A DNA stretch of 64,000 nucleotides from Acheta domesticus (GCA_031308135.1 JAHLJT010009436.1:219123286-219187285); one strand, 5' to 3'; shown: positions 24,021 to 34,600, counted from the stretch's first letter. The notes: generated by a model from the letters alone, not told the origin. A program made the numbers and translations.

Positions 24021-24124
24021 TGTCGCCCCTGAATTCTGCCCTATGTGGCGAAAAATGTGCGCACTCGTCTATAAATTTCCTACTTTCGTACTCGAACGAG
24101 TTGCGTCTAGATGGAAGCAGGCGT

Positions 24125-24240
24125 CTGCAGCAACTACGCACTTTTAGGAAACGAAGGGTTGTGGGTTCGAGTCCTGAGTGAAGCCACGACTACGGTGTTG
24201 GGCGACAGCCACGTGAAAGACGAATAAAAGCCACTAGATT
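24125..24240 (+). mobile_element. Possible tRNA-derived SINE fragment
   Basis: TGTGGGTTCGAGTCCTGAGT near 24160-24178 contains a perfect B box (GGTTCGAGTCC). It is followed by CACGACTACGGTGTTGGGCG and AATAAAAGCCACT. I do not see an intact cloverleaf. A degraded SINE head is the simplest explanation. Confidence 0.4.
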
Positions 24241-25039
24241 ATTTTCAGAGTTTTCATACCACTCCAAAGAATGCCATACCTCGTATCAGCCTCATATTAT
24301 CCTTTGTGGATTACTTTCGTTTGGTTTGGCGTTACCTTCCTCGTCAGTCATTTTTTACACATTTAAATTTTTGCCAAAATTCTCACTCCGTTCGTTATCG
24401 TTTATGTGGACATTAAATCATGGCCGCAACCGACTACTAGGGTGGCAGTGTACGCAGATCTGAAATTACCTTATTAGAGAATCGTATCTGCAAATTATTA
24501 GTATGAAGTGTAACAGCCTTTGAAGCAGGTAAACTAAAGGACTCTTACATACGAAGTAAAAAAAAAATAACCTTGTGTCATATCGAAAGTGTGTATACAA
24601 TAAAGTACTTTAACAGTGATGCAAAATTTTTCTAGGAAACCTAAATTATTAAATTTAATGTAAAGTGTAACAAATTAAATAAACTATATGTTGGGAAAAG
24701 AAGCTTTAAAACTAAATGTTTCTATCTTTAATGTGCATAATGAAGATATGTTTTTCGATTACGAATATTTATATTAAAATACCAATTTTGCAATGTCGAG
24801 ACCTACTGGACACAGAAGCGAAAAAGGGTTCATATTTAATTATGCCTACCGCTAAACTATACGAATTACAAACGAACTTTATGAATTTTGAATACGCACC
24901 CTTCAAACGTCCCTTTTGCAGATTTGTAGCCTTTGAGATGTGTGGTTGTCCTCGCAAAGTAGCGATAGAGGAGCGCCTCTCCACGACCAGATTCGTTTGC
25001 TCTCAAATCGTCATTCCCGCGACTCTGTCCCCGAAGTTC
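24241..25039. other. No gene seen
   Basis: AT-rich. The 108-codon frame at 24716-25042 has no recognisable family and no splice support. Confidence 0.35.
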
Positions 25040-25410
25040 TGACAGGCTGAGCGCTCTTCTCCGCAGCAAGCGCGGGCAGTAGGCCGGGCGGCCGGCCGGC
25101 CTTTGCAACGCATGAATATACATCGCGGGCCGTCTGGCAGCGCTGTATCGAAACTCCCGGGGGCGGGGGCGGGAGGTGGGGCTGTGACGAGTGCGCGCGA
25201 GGCGACGCGCCGGGCCGCGCCGCGCCGCTCATTTGCTTAAAACAGCGCGAGCGGCCGCACCTTCATTAGATGGGCCGCCGAATGCTAATTCGTTGCGGGC
25301 CGAGCGAGTGCGTCCGTTGACCGGGCCGCCCGGGGGAAGCGAGGAGATGGACGGGGCAATGCGAAGGGGGGAGGGGTCGGTCAACGGCACACCGTGATGA
25401 GGACGAGGCA
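25040..25410. other. CpG-rich island
   Basis: Dense CpG with GGGCGGGGGCGGG-type G-rich runs (about 25158-25175). It resembles the 9.8 kb and 54.5 kb islands in composition. No gene signal was identified. Confidence 0.4.
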
Positions 25411-26526
25411 CGAAAGGTTGGTGAGGAAGGTAAACTACGAGGGCAAAGCAGGAGCCGTCTGGGGAAGGGATGCGTTCGCGTTGAAGTGAGGGTCAGATGA
25501 AGGTGATATGATGGGATGAATGTGGAAAAATATCAATTGCAGTTAGAATTGCAGCTTGCCCTGCTGATTGGGTGAAAATTAATGGGCCACGGAGGAAGGA
25601 GATAAAAATACTTAGGATACGCCACAACTTTAGAAATATAACACACCAGTCGCGATGTTTTGAGGGAGGGCAGATAGGAAAATTCTCCTCATATATTTTC
25701 TTCTCCTGGAAGTAGTTACTAAAGAAAATATTTGCTTTTATGCTTGAGGGAAAATAATTATAAATTTTTTTAATTGATAGCAAAGAGGAAATTTACTTCG
25801 ACGCGCACTTTTAAAAGGCGCGAAAACTATTTAATCACTCTGAGGAGGTATGTTTCCTACTCTCGTGGGTTAATCGTCCGTATCTCAGAGCGCTCCTGCG
25901 GGCTGAAAAAGAAATGTTTTTGATGGAACTGTACAGATCAGGAGAGATTATCCTCCTCGCTTGGGCTAATTTCTAAAGGCGTCTCTATCAACTGCATCAA
26001 CGCGCCACGGAACATGGGCGATATCACACGCCCGCAAAGGCCAGGAGATGCAGAATAAACAACACTTCAAAATCTGCGAGGAAAATCGAGAAACTTGAAT
26101 TTTTTAAGACATCATATTTCAAAACTGTGAACTAACAAATTTATGGCTAAAGTATTAGTATGGCATTCTAATTTTTTAATATATTGACTACTATACAAGT
26201 ATTGTATTTTTAATTTCTTCATTTCTTCATTTTATTCTTCATTAATCATTTCTTCATTGGCATTTTAAAATTACACTGAATTACATCGCTTCGCACATAC
26301 CAGGGGACATTATCAATGTTTCTTAATACTTTGGATATAAATTGTATGTTTAGTTTGAAGTACTTTATTCAATTGACTTCATCTTTCCTCCCCTTATCGA
26401 AGGTGCAGGATCCGCCATTTTCAGAAACAAAGAGTAGGAAACGTACTAAAGCGAGGTTAATACACAAAATGAGATGTATCGAAGAAGCAAGGAGTCGAAG
26501 GATAGAGGTAGATGAGGAAATGAGTA
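25411..26526. other. No gene seen
   Basis: AT-rich flank of the piggyBac-like element. Short frames only. Confidence 0.4.
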
Positions 26527-26840
26527 TTAACCCTTGACTACAGACATGAAATTCAGAATGAGAAATCAGACATGGAGTCAAATTAACTCCTCCCACAATA
26601 TTTTAATTTTTATGATCTTACGATTTAAATTTCATTTGTAATTTCGTAATATCGATTATTTTGTATTTTTCTGTTAACAGCATTTCATAAAAAACTTTGA
26701 TTATTCGAAAAAAAAAACTGGCGGAAATTTCAAATATAAATGCAATACAAACTTTCTTTTTCTCACCACTCACAATTTATATTTAATAATAATATAATGT
26801 ATGTATTATGTATTAATATTAAACAAATAAGAAAAGAGCA

Positions 26841-27026
26841 CTAAGGACAGTGACTTGTTTTAGAACAGAGGCGTAGGTGAGACTGTTCTTTCCTGAGGTT
26901 TCTGGAACAATTGAAACAGTATATGCGCCCCGTTAAAATTTCTTCCTCCTTGCTGTCATTTGATTCTACTATTCTCTCATAGCCTAACATATTGCAGAAG
27001 CTTTTTCTGGCTTCTTTTCGCAGCAA
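26841..27026 (-). pseudogene. Possible piggyBac transposase C-terminal Cys-rich remnant
   Basis: This 61-codon minus-strand frame contains YCFNCSR, then LRKEQSHLRLCSKTSHC: a CX2C pair followed by a second Cys-containing cluster. piggyBac-like transposases end in a Cys-rich zinc-binding domain of this general form. The frame lacks the catalytic domain, begins after a stop, and lies within the TIR-bounded element in an orientation that fits. The match is by pattern only; a chance frame is possible. Confidence 0.35.
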
Positions 27027-27491
27027 TATTCACTGTTCGTCTTTACATTTATTCCCTTACAAGCATTTTAGCCAAACTAAAAAATAACAATATGTTCTTG
27101 TTTTGGGGCTCTTTCGTATACAATATAAGAGCATTTACGCATTATCTGTTCACAGTATGTATGAAGTCACTAGTAAAGGAACACATTTTTAGATGATGGT
27201 CTTGGAGTTCCGTACATGATTATTTAACAAATTTATCAGTTAAGTGCTTTTGTAACTTCAAAACATTCAACAACAGGACACCTAGAACTTACAAAACCAG
27301 TAGCGTAAACGCAGACACGGAGTCAAAATGTTTCCCATTGGCACCAACTGTCAAAAAAATCACAATGACAGAACACAGACCGATGCAATTCCCTGCAAAA
27401 TTACAACCATCAGTATTGAGACATTGAAGATAAGACGAGTGAAATAGTTTTATCAGATTCTCGGAATTCTCGAAATTCGTAGACAATTAAC

Positions 27492-27503
27492 ACGGCGGAG
27501 TCA
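27492..27503 (+). repeat. 12-bp target-site duplication, left of Jockey
   Basis: ACGGCGGAGTCA occurs here and again at 32197-32208 directly after the poly(A) tail, bounding the retrotransposon. The exact left edge is uncertain by 1-2 bases because the element may itself begin with CA. Confidence 0.9.
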
Positions 27504-27534
27504 GTTCGCTTCGAGCCGTCGCGGAGTTCACATC
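27501..27534 (+). promoter_or_regulatory. Possible internal promoter of Jockey-like element
   Basis: TCAGTT at 27501-27506 fits the insect initiator consensus, with its A at 27503. About 28 bases downstream, ACATC (27530-27534) is a 4-of-5 match to the downstream promoter element. Jockey-type elements are known to use internal, TATA-less initiator/DPE promoters. Part of the initiator may come from the target sequence, so this is tentative. Confidence 0.3.
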
Positions 27535-27733
27535 GCGCTCAGCTCTGTTCCGAACAGTGAAGTGTCTGCCGTTAAGGCTTGTTTATAGTAACCGAAGTGC
27601 AAAGTGTACAACGTGCTTTTAGTATCTGGAGTGGCAATTATTAGTGCTACTAATTGCAGCACTAAATACATCAACCATTGCATGTGAACCAGCATCCAGC
27701 TGCCCTGGCCTAGGGCAAAGCATAGCCGGGGCC

Positions 27734-29332
27734 ATGGCCACTCTGTATAACACAGACGGCGCCATGGACACCACATTCATCTCGACACCACCATCCCACG
27801 ATGAACATCACATCGGTGTTTCTCAACAAGGCAACATGATTCTTCAATATGTTAATCTCAACCAACATCCGCCGCACGAGGGAGTACAGGAAACTGCAAT
27901 TCCAGAAACTCAGGAACTAATGACTAGCGGCGCTACTAAGGTCAGTACTCAACAAACTGCCAGCGATGCAGCCCAAGGCGTAGCTAATCAAGTGAATGAA
28001 AACAAAGAAATCGCAGACAGTGCATCAAATAGCGGTAAGAGATCATTCAATGACTCTGATGAAAATGAACATCCCCCTAAAAAACCAGTCAACAGTGCTA
28101 ACAGTGTTTATGCAGTGCCAATTAGTAATAGATATGCCCCCTTAGAAAAGCTAAACGACCCTGATCCCAGGTTTAATTATATAAACATCACCCCAACCCA
28201 AGACGAAAATGTCAAGATTCCACCAATTTATGTGAATAACATAACAAACTTATCAGAGTTTAATAGAGAAATCAAAAACAATATTTCAAACCAATTCACC
28301 TCTAATGTAATAAACAACAGAATAAAGCTAATGTTTAAAACAGTACCTGACTTCAGAAAAACAATTAAATATCTGCTAAATACTAAAAGAAGTTTTGACA
28401 CTTATAAAGACCCCGCTAATAAAAAGTTCTCCATAGTATTTAAGAATGTTCATCATTCATTATCACTGCAGGAAATCTACGAGGATGTCAAAGAAAAGTG
28501 CCCTTCGCTAATCAGTGTCACAAGACTCCACAAAGATAACATTCCTATACCAGTGGTAGCGGCCGAGTTTAACGGCCAGCAAAGCATAGACATTGTATTA
28601 CAAATAACGGAAATTTGCAACTTAAAAGTGAAAGCTGAAAAAAGACGCAGAATCAAAGGTCCAGTGCAATGCTTAAGATGTTTAGACTTTGGTCATACCC
28701 GAAATAATTGTAATCATACATTAGCCTGTATCTACTGCTCCCAAAACCACTATTCGGTAAATTGTCCAAATAAAATGCTCACCCCTTTTTGTAAACACTG
28801 CAATGGGCCACATCGTGCAGACGTTCGATCTGACGATTGCCCGTTCTACAAAAAGCTAACTCAACCCCACCCCCCTAAAGGAACTCATAGTGAAGACCTA
28901 CGCTCAGTAAAAAGCGCTTCTCAAAGTGTTCATGTAGCACCTCTACCTAAAAGTTCACAATCAATCAACCCCAGAACCAGACCCAACAACAACACCTCAT
29001 TTCGCTTACTTCATCAAAATTTCCCAAACCTCCCACCCACAAACAGCATCCCTAACTTTACTTTCGCTCCAGCAACAGCCTCTAATCCGAATCCACTTCA
29101 TCTACATAACCAACAAGCACCAAACAACATAAACGCCAGCAATAATAATAATAATAATAACAATAATAATAATAATAATAATAATAATAATTCATTCATA
29201 CACTCCCTAATAAATTCCATCACAACTCATATCGTAAACATAATCAACTCAATCATCCCAACAATCATCAGCAATATACAAACCTCATTGTCATCATACT
29301 TTAATAATAATCATGGCTCTACAGCACCATAA
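27734..29332 (+). CDS. Jockey-like ORF1 (gag-like nucleic-acid-binding protein)
   Basis: The ATG at 27734 lies in a good context (GCCATGG); the frame is open 30 codons further upstream without an ATG, so I start here (532 codons). Such proteins coat the element RNA and form the ribonucleoprotein. Residues about 240-312 resemble the domain that precedes zinc fingers in Jockey-family ORF1s (KVKAEKRRRIKGPVQ at its end). Three zinc knuckles follow at about 313-372: CLRCLDFGHTRNNC (CX2CX4HX4C), CIYCSQNHYSVNC (CX2CX3HX4C) and a longer CKHCNGPH...C. The N-terminal third is polar and probably disordered. Near residues 470-486 a microsatellite encodes almost pure asparagine. The stop overlaps the ORF2 start by 20 nt. 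Confidence 0.9.
   Translation: MATLYNTDGAMDTTFISTPPSHDEHHIGVSQQGNMILQYVNLNQHPPHEGVQETAIPETQELMTSGATKVSTQQTASDAAQGVANQVNENKEIADSASNSGKRSFNDSDENEHPPKKPVNSANSVYAVPISNRYAPLEKLNDPDPRFNYINITPTQDENVKIPPIYVNNITNLSEFNREIKNNISNQFTSNVINNRIKLMFKTVPDFRKTIKYLLNTKRSFDTYKDPANKKFSIVFKNVHHSLSLQEIYEDVKEKCPSLISVTRLHKDNIPIPVVAAEFNGQQSIDIVLQITEICNLKVKAEKRRRIKGPVQCLRCLDFGHTRNNCNHTLACIYCSQNHYSVNCPNKMLTPFCKHCNGPHRADVRSDDCPFYKKLTQPHPPKGTHSEDLRSVKSASQSVHVAPLPKSSQSINPRTRPNNNTSFRLLHQNFPNLPPTNSIPNFTFAPATASNPNPLHLHNQQAPNNINASNNNNNNNNNNNNNNNNNSFIHSLINSITTHIVNIINSIIPTIISNIQTSLSSYFNNNHGSTAP
29141..29190 (+). repeat. (AAT)n microsatellite inside ORF1
   Basis: AATAATAAT units with one AAC interruption, in frame, encode about 17 consecutive asparagines. 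Expansion in steps of 3 bp preserves the reading frame. Confidence 0.95.
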
Positions 29333-32024
29333 CAAACTAAACATACTAAATTGGAATGCCAACGGCATAAACAATAAGAAAGCAGAGTTATCATACTTCC
29401 TAAAAGCCAAAGAGATTAAATTAGCATGTATCACCGAAACACATTTAAAACCAAATGAAACATTCAAAATTCCTGGATATAATAATCATAGATCAGACAG
29501 AATAAACTCAAATGGAGGCGGTGTTTTAATACTAATCGAAAAATCTATACCTTATATCCAAAGTAATTTACCCCATACCCCTGGAATAGAGACAGTAGCT
29601 ATTAAATTTCCACTCGACAACAGAATAATTACTCTCATAGCAGCTTACAAACCTCCTAAAATCAAAATTCATAGTACCAATTTTGGATTACTATTTCAAT
29701 TAAACACCCCCACAATACTTGTCGGAGATCTCAATTCCAAGGTCGTTCACTGGGGCTGTAGAACTTCCAATACCGCTGGGTTACAATTGTATAAAATTAT
29801 ATCAGATTTAAAACTACATCTAATCCCTCCCCCTGAACCGACATACTACCCCCACGACCAAAACAAATTCCCGGATATTCTGGATATTGTAATAACTAAC
29901 ACACAAATCAAATTCTATAGTTCTCCCATATTTGAATTGGATTCTGATCATCTTCCTGTCATCATTTCAACCCAGCAACTCTCCCCCTCACATAACCCCA
30001 CCCACTCATTAAACACGCGAATTAATTGGAAAACATTTAAAAAAATAATCACTAATAAAACGCCACAATTTAAAACGTTAAATACCCCACTGGAAATCGA
30101 ACAATCAATTACACAACTAAATAACCTAATTATCAACACAGTCAAATCCCTGCAAGACAATAAGCCTCCATACGTCACAAAAACACCCAACACAAAACTA
30201 CCCAAGAATATACTAAACTTAATTAAAATTAAAAATAAAACCAGAAGACTATGGCATATAACAAAATCGACTCAAGTGAAAAAAGAATTGAACTTACTCA
30301 CTACAATAACGAAAAGAGCAATAATAGAATTTAACCACTCAACGTATAATAAACTAATTCAATCACTGAGCACAAGAAACAATTCGCTTTGGCAGTTCAC
30401 CAAAAATATTCTTAAAAAGAAAACAACTATACCACCGCTAAACACACCTACAGGCAAAAAATATGCACCAGCAGAGAAAGCAGAAGCTCTGGCAGATCAC
30501 TTTGAGCAATCATTCACCCCTAATAGTACTCCCACACATTCTGATCACATGGACATAACACAATCAGTATCTGCACCCAATTATAACATCCCACATAGAA
30601 TAAAATATAGTTCCCCAAATGAAATCAAAAACTTTATTAAAAATCTCCCTCTTAAAAAAGCACCTGGCCATGATAAAATTAGTAATGTTATATTAAAAAA
30701 CTTGCCTAACCCCGCAATAGCGTACATAAACAATATTTACAATTCAATTCTGAGAACCGGATACTTTCCAATTATATGGAAAAATTCCGAAATAATCCCC
30801 GTACCCAAACCTAATAAAAACCATAACAATACCGAAAGCTACAGGCCAATCAGTCTCCTCCCATCCCTATCCAAAATTTTAGAAAAAATAATACTAAAAA
30901 GAATTAACAATCATCTAAACATAACCCAGGCCATACCAAAACATCAATTTGGCTTCATCAATAAATTATCCACATCACACCAGCTACTTCGAATATCCGA
31001 ACACATCCACACAGCCTTCCAGAACAAACAACACACAGTAGCCACCTTCCTGGATATCTCACAGGCTTTCGACAGAGTTTGGCATCCAGGCTTAATATAT
31101 AAACTAAAATCTATAGGAACTCCAAATTATCTACTACAAATCATCAAAAGTTTCATAACAGACAGAACATTTACAGTAACTGTCGAAAAGCATATTTCCA
31201 ACCCCCGCAGAATAAAAGCAGGACTTCCCCAAGGTTCCCCCCTTTCACCCACCCTTTTCAACCTATACACATCTGATATACCTACCTCTCCATACACTCA
31301 TATCGCACAATTTGCTGACGATACTGCCATCTTCATGTCTCACCATTCAGTAAGTCACATTTGCAATAAAATTCAAATGCATCTGAAAAACATTGAAGAT
31401 TGGTCTCTAAAATGGAAAATCAAGCTTAATCCGTCAAAATCAACAGCCAAAATATTCTCTCTGAGAACATTCGCCACACCCACCCCATTCCAAATTAACA
31501 ACAACACAATTCCCTGGACCCCGTACAACCAAACCGTTAAATACTTAGGACTAAACTTCGATACAAGATTAACCTGGAAATCTCACATAGCAACAAAAAT
31601 TCAACAAACCAAAATCAAATTAATTCAACTAAAACCACTACTAAATCACAAAAGCAGTCTCTCCTTAAACAATGCCATCGCCCTATATAAGACAATAATC
31701 AGACCTTTAATGCTGTATGCTTGCCCCATCTGGACGAACGCTTCACAGACTAACATTAATAAAATCCAAATAATGCAAAATAAATTCTTAAGATTAGCCA
31801 CTCACGCCCCATGGTTCATTTCAAATGATCAACTACACAGAGAATTACATTTACCAACCATCAATCATCACATCGCTCATCTCTCCAACAATTTCTATTC
31901 AAACATATCCTCAATAAATCAAATAGCTCACTACAACCTAGCCACACTCAACGAATTTCCGACCCGAATCCGCAATAGACATCCTCTACACACCTTCCTC
32001 AACATATTCTCTGATGTAAGCTAA
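29313..32024 (+). CDS. Jockey-like ORF2 (endonuclease-reverse transcriptase)
   Basis: 903 codons, the usual length for the family, uninterrupted. It nicks the target and copies the element RNA in place (target-primed reverse transcription) in the nucleus. An APE-like endonuclease spans about residues 8-220: WNANGIN (14-20), TETH with Glu42, GDLN (138-141), DIV (191-193) and SDHLPV (211-216). Reverse transcriptase spans about 440-720: KKAPGHDKI (448-456), YRPISLLP (510-517), DISQAFD (581-587), GLPQGSPLSP (637-646) and the catalytic FADD (667-670). A C-terminal region without RNase H motifs follows. The ATG lies 20 nt inside ORF1 in the +1 frame, so translation probably uses reinitiation or a coupled mechanism. 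All expected catalytic residues are present. Confidence 0.95.
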   Translation: MALQHHNKLNILNWNANGINNKKAELSYFLKAKEIKLACITETHLKPNETFKIPGYNNHRSDRINSNGGGVLILIEKSIPYIQSNLPHTPGIETVAIKFPLDNRIITLIAAYKPPKIKIHSTNFGLLFQLNTPTILVGDLNSKVVHWGCRTSNTAGLQLYKIISDLKLHLIPPPEPTYYPHDQNKFPDILDIVITNTQIKFYSSPIFELDSDHLPVIISTQQLSPSHNPTHSLNTRINWKTFKKIITNKTPQFKTLNTPLEIEQSITQLNNLIINTVKSLQDNKPPYVTKTPNTKLPKNILNLIKIKNKTRRLWHITKSTQVKKELNLLTTITKRAIIEFNHSTYNKLIQSLSTRNNSLWQFTKNILKKKTTIPPLNTPTGKKYAPAEKAEALADHFEQSFTPNSTPTHSDHMDITQSVSAPNYNIPHRIKYSSPNEIKNFIKNLPLKKAPGHDKISNVILKNLPNPAIAYINNIYNSILRTGYFPIIWKNSEIIPVPKPNKNHNNTESYRPISLLPSLSKILEKIILKRINNHLNITQAIPKHQFGFINKLSTSHQLLRISEHIHTAFQNKQHTVATFLDISQAFDRVWHPGLIYKLKSIGTPNYLLQIIKSFITDRTFTVTVEKHISNPRRIKAGLPQGSPLSPTLFNLYTSDIPTSPYTHIAQFADDTAIFMSHHSVSHICNKIQMHLKNIEDWSLKWKIKLNPSKSTAKIFSLRTFATPTPFQINNNTIPWTPYNQTVKYLGLNFDTRLTWKSHIATKIQQTKIKLIQLKPLLNHKSSLSLNNAIALYKTIIRPLMLYACPIWTNASQTNINKIQIMQNKFLRLATHAPWFISNDQLHRELHLPTINHHIAHLSNNFYSNISSINQIAHYNLATLNEFPTRIRNRHPLHTFLNIFSDVS

Positions 32025-32159
32025 GCGTAGGTGCTCAATGAGTATCCTTAGCCCATTTTGTAGTTAGATTAGAAATAGTTTTTAGGTTAGGTTAAGTTAA
32101 GCCAGACGAATTACATGTGAAAAAGTAATATTACTGAACCATGTATCACTCATTCAAGT

Positions 32160-32196
32160 AATAAAATAAAAATTTAAAAAAAAAACAAAAAAAAAA
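32160..32196 (+). terminator. Jockey polyadenylation signals and A-rich tail
   Basis: Two overlapping AATAAA hexamers (32160-32165 and 32165-32170) precede an A-rich tail that runs to the target duplication. The tail has one C interruption and a few T, as in a reverse-transcribed poly(A) that has begun to mutate. Confidence 0.8.
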
Positions 32197-32208
32197 ACGG
32201 CGGAGTCA
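32197..32208 (+). repeat. 12-bp target-site duplication, right of Jockey
   Basis: A perfect second copy of ACGGCGGAGTCA, continuing into ATTTGACTCACG of the host piggyBac-like TIR. Confidence 0.9.
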
Positions 32209-32279
32209 ATTTGACTCACGTTTGTAGTTACGGGCTAATATTGTACTAATGGCATCACCAGTAGCTGTGCACCATATGG

Positions 32280-32900
32280 CAATATGCGAGGAGTCTGTGG
32301 GTTTGCCAGAGACTCAGGGAAAATACAAAAATATAAAACACTTCTGATTTATACTAAAAAAAGCAAATATTTGATTCCGTATTTCCTTTTATTCTCATAC
32401 TGTGCGTACCGACTGAATTTTTATACGCAGAGAATCACTGCTTAAGAGCACCTCGGTGGGCGAGTGATTAACTTACTGACCGCGGAATCCCATGTGCGCG
32501 GGTACGATCCCCGCCGAGATGCTGGATTTCCGAAGGGCGCAACATCCAATAGTGGCCATTCCATGTTTGCGGCACGTAAAATTGCCCCTGCCAGGTGCCC
32601 GGCAAAATTAAATCCCTCCGGAAATTGTGCACGTTCTCCCAACCAGACAGTTCGAATATATTTAACTGAGAGCGACCTCTAGCGGAGACAGTGAAAATCA
32701 CGCCAAGGCGTATCACGTGTGCGTGACTATACTACTCGCAGTTTTTGCTTAGCTTTTACTGATTTTGTTAAAATATTTATTGCAGTAATACCAGAGTATT
32801 TTATTTGTTAATCTTCAAGAAAGTGCGTGCTACGTTTTGGAAAACTATTTTCTGTGTTTTCTTCAATTTTGCTGCTAGCTTCCGCGGCTTGTAGACTTCC
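32280..32900 (+). repeat. Dispersed repeat family B, split by a SINE
   Basis: Left part 32280-32435 and right part 32715-32900 align to successive parts of 12786-13345 (TACCGACTGAATTTTTATAC on the left; TTAAAATATTTATTGCAG and GGAAAACTATTTTCTGTG on the right). The intervening 280 bp is absent from the 13-kb copy and is the SINE listed next. Confidence 0.6.
32440..32715 (+). mobile_element. tRNA-derived SINE (family 2)
   Basis: The head GCACCTCGGTGGGCGAGTGA is an A-box-like element, and GCGGGTACGATCCCCGCC contains a B box about 45 bp downstream. The body includes TGCGGCACGTAAAATTGCC and AAATTAAATCCCTCCGG. No A-rich tail is obvious. The body differs from the family 1 SINEs. Frames of 66-82 codons on both strands inside it are artefacts. 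Confidence 0.7.
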
Positions 32901-34600
32901 GCGAGTAGATAAGCACGTACATCTAATCTTGTCGCACTAGATCTACGAAGAAGAGCAATCTTGGCATTTGTCGTCTCTTAGCCCGGATAGCGAAGAGCAA
33001 CAAAAGATGATACGGAATTTATGACAATTACTTGAGAATTACTATTTTCAAATACGACGGCATGCTACAGTGGAATTGTCGTTACCTTTTCACTACGAAC
33101 CTAAGTAGAAATTCCATTTTGTACCAATGATAAAATGTTTTGGATTTTAAACTGGTTTGCCATTATTTACTCATTAAATAATAATCAGTGATTCCAATAT
33201 TTGGAAACGAGGATATTCGGATAAAATTGCAACTTTTATTTGAATAAAAAACTGATTCTAAAGAACGTTTTTTTTCGTGAATAGTGATTTACAAGAAATT
33301 TAAAGCGTATAGTTCATATTCCATTTTGAAGGAGCTATGAGACGAAATTATCAAAACAGCATTGTGCAGCTGTGGCTATTGGACAGGTGAGAGAAGCGGT
33401 AGTAGAATGTATTGCTTATTTCACGCTTTCACAGAAAGTAATGAAAAAGAATACTTCTGTTGATGTAAAACAAAATAAAACCTAATTTAAAGTCGAGGAA
33501 ATAATATAAACTTAAAACATGCTGATGCCATTCACAGTTCCTTTTCAACAACACTTCGGGGAATGGGATTCCTTACAATATGGCAAGAAAAAAGAAACGT
33601 TTGAATACTTAATGTCATATGTTTGTAATTTGAAAAATATTTTATGTGACCAGTGTGTAATATATTTGGGATTTTAATTAAATTTATGATACTATATTTC
33701 CAAATATTGATTATAATAATCACAATATTTTTATTTTTAAAAATTTGCCAAGGAGACTTCAAATTCATGAGAACGTTTTCACATCAAGTCTTTGATACTT
33801 CAGTTTTGAAAAATCTTAATCCGTTAAACATTCTCAATGTGTAATTTTTAGAGAAAGTAACTTCATTTAACCGAACAATTATACCCCTCATTGTAACTTT
33901 TCTTATTAGATCAAAGCCTACATATTTCGATTAAAATGTAATTAGCATTAATTTTAATATTGAACATGCTTCGATAAAAAAGGGATATTTGTTTTTATTA
34001 ATTATATCCTTCATATTTTGCCTAATTAATAATTGTAAATTAATATTGACATTCATTTCTTATCTAACAATTTTTTTAAACTTATAATATCAAACAAATA
34101 TACATAATTAACTACAGAAAAAGGAGTAAACAATGTGAATCGGGAGGCAGGAATTACTGCAAAGACCCATTCCTAAGGTAGTAAATGAGATGCTATCGTG
34201 GTCTTCAGTACTGGAAGCAGAGGCTGGCAGGACGAGAAGAAGGATTCGGAGAAAATATTGGCAAGGTAGACGAAATGATGGCCCTCGGCGTTGTGACTGA
34301 AATGAGAAAAGAGGTCAGACAGTGAGACAGAGGAGTCTGATACGGAAAACCAATGTAAAGAAGCGATGGCAGTCGATGCGGGAAGGTTCCACATCTGGAA
34401 TGGAAAGAGGAAAACAAAACATAGGCAGTGACAAGGGGACAGAGATGTAAATGACACGGAGTGAGAGTGAGCTGCGAAGCAGTTGCAGTCGCGAGATAAA
34501 AACGGTAAAAGAGTGTGAGAGGAAAAACGCATGCCATAAGGAAAGGAGGGCGGCATTTGTGACAAGAGAAATGCTTTTGAGGACGAAGTGGTGTGTAAGA
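32901..34600. other. No gene seen
   Basis: AT-rich to 34140, then purine-rich (GGAAGCAGAGGCTGG, GAGTGAGAGTGAGC) approaching the minisatellite. Minus-strand frames of 134-293 codons in 34.17-35.2 kb are low-complexity products of the purine bias. Confidence 0.45.

Larger units (their letters stand above)
27504..32196 (+). mobile_element. Apparently full-length Jockey-like non-LTR retrotransposon
   Basis: About 4.7 kb, bounded by 12-bp direct repeats. It has a 5' leader of about 230 bp, ORF1 (gag-like with zinc knuckles), ORF2 (endonuclease plus reverse transcriptase), a 3' UTR of about 170 bp, AATAAA signals and an A-rich tail interrupted by a single C. Both ORFs are uninterrupted and the target duplication is perfect, which indicates a young insertion. 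It lies inside a piggyBac-like element, close to that element's right TIR. Clade assignment to Jockey rests on organisation and motifs; I, R1 or related clades would need a tree to exclude. Confidence 0.92.
26531..32234 (-). mobile_element. Decayed piggyBac-like element, split by a Jockey insertion
   Basis: The left end at 26531 reads CCCTTGACTACAGACATG just inside TTAA (26527-26530). The right end, reverse complemented from 32234, reads CCCGTAACTACAAACGTG just inside CTAA (32235-32238), one change from TTAA. Both ends then carry GAGTCAAATT(A/G)ACTCC. TTAA target sites and CCC-starting TIRs with a GGTCAAATTGACC-type subterminal motif are typical of piggyBac-like elements. Removing the Jockey leaves about 1 kb, far too short for an intact element. 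A Cys-rich minus-strand remnant (26841-27026) could be the transposase C-terminus. Confidence 0.6.
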
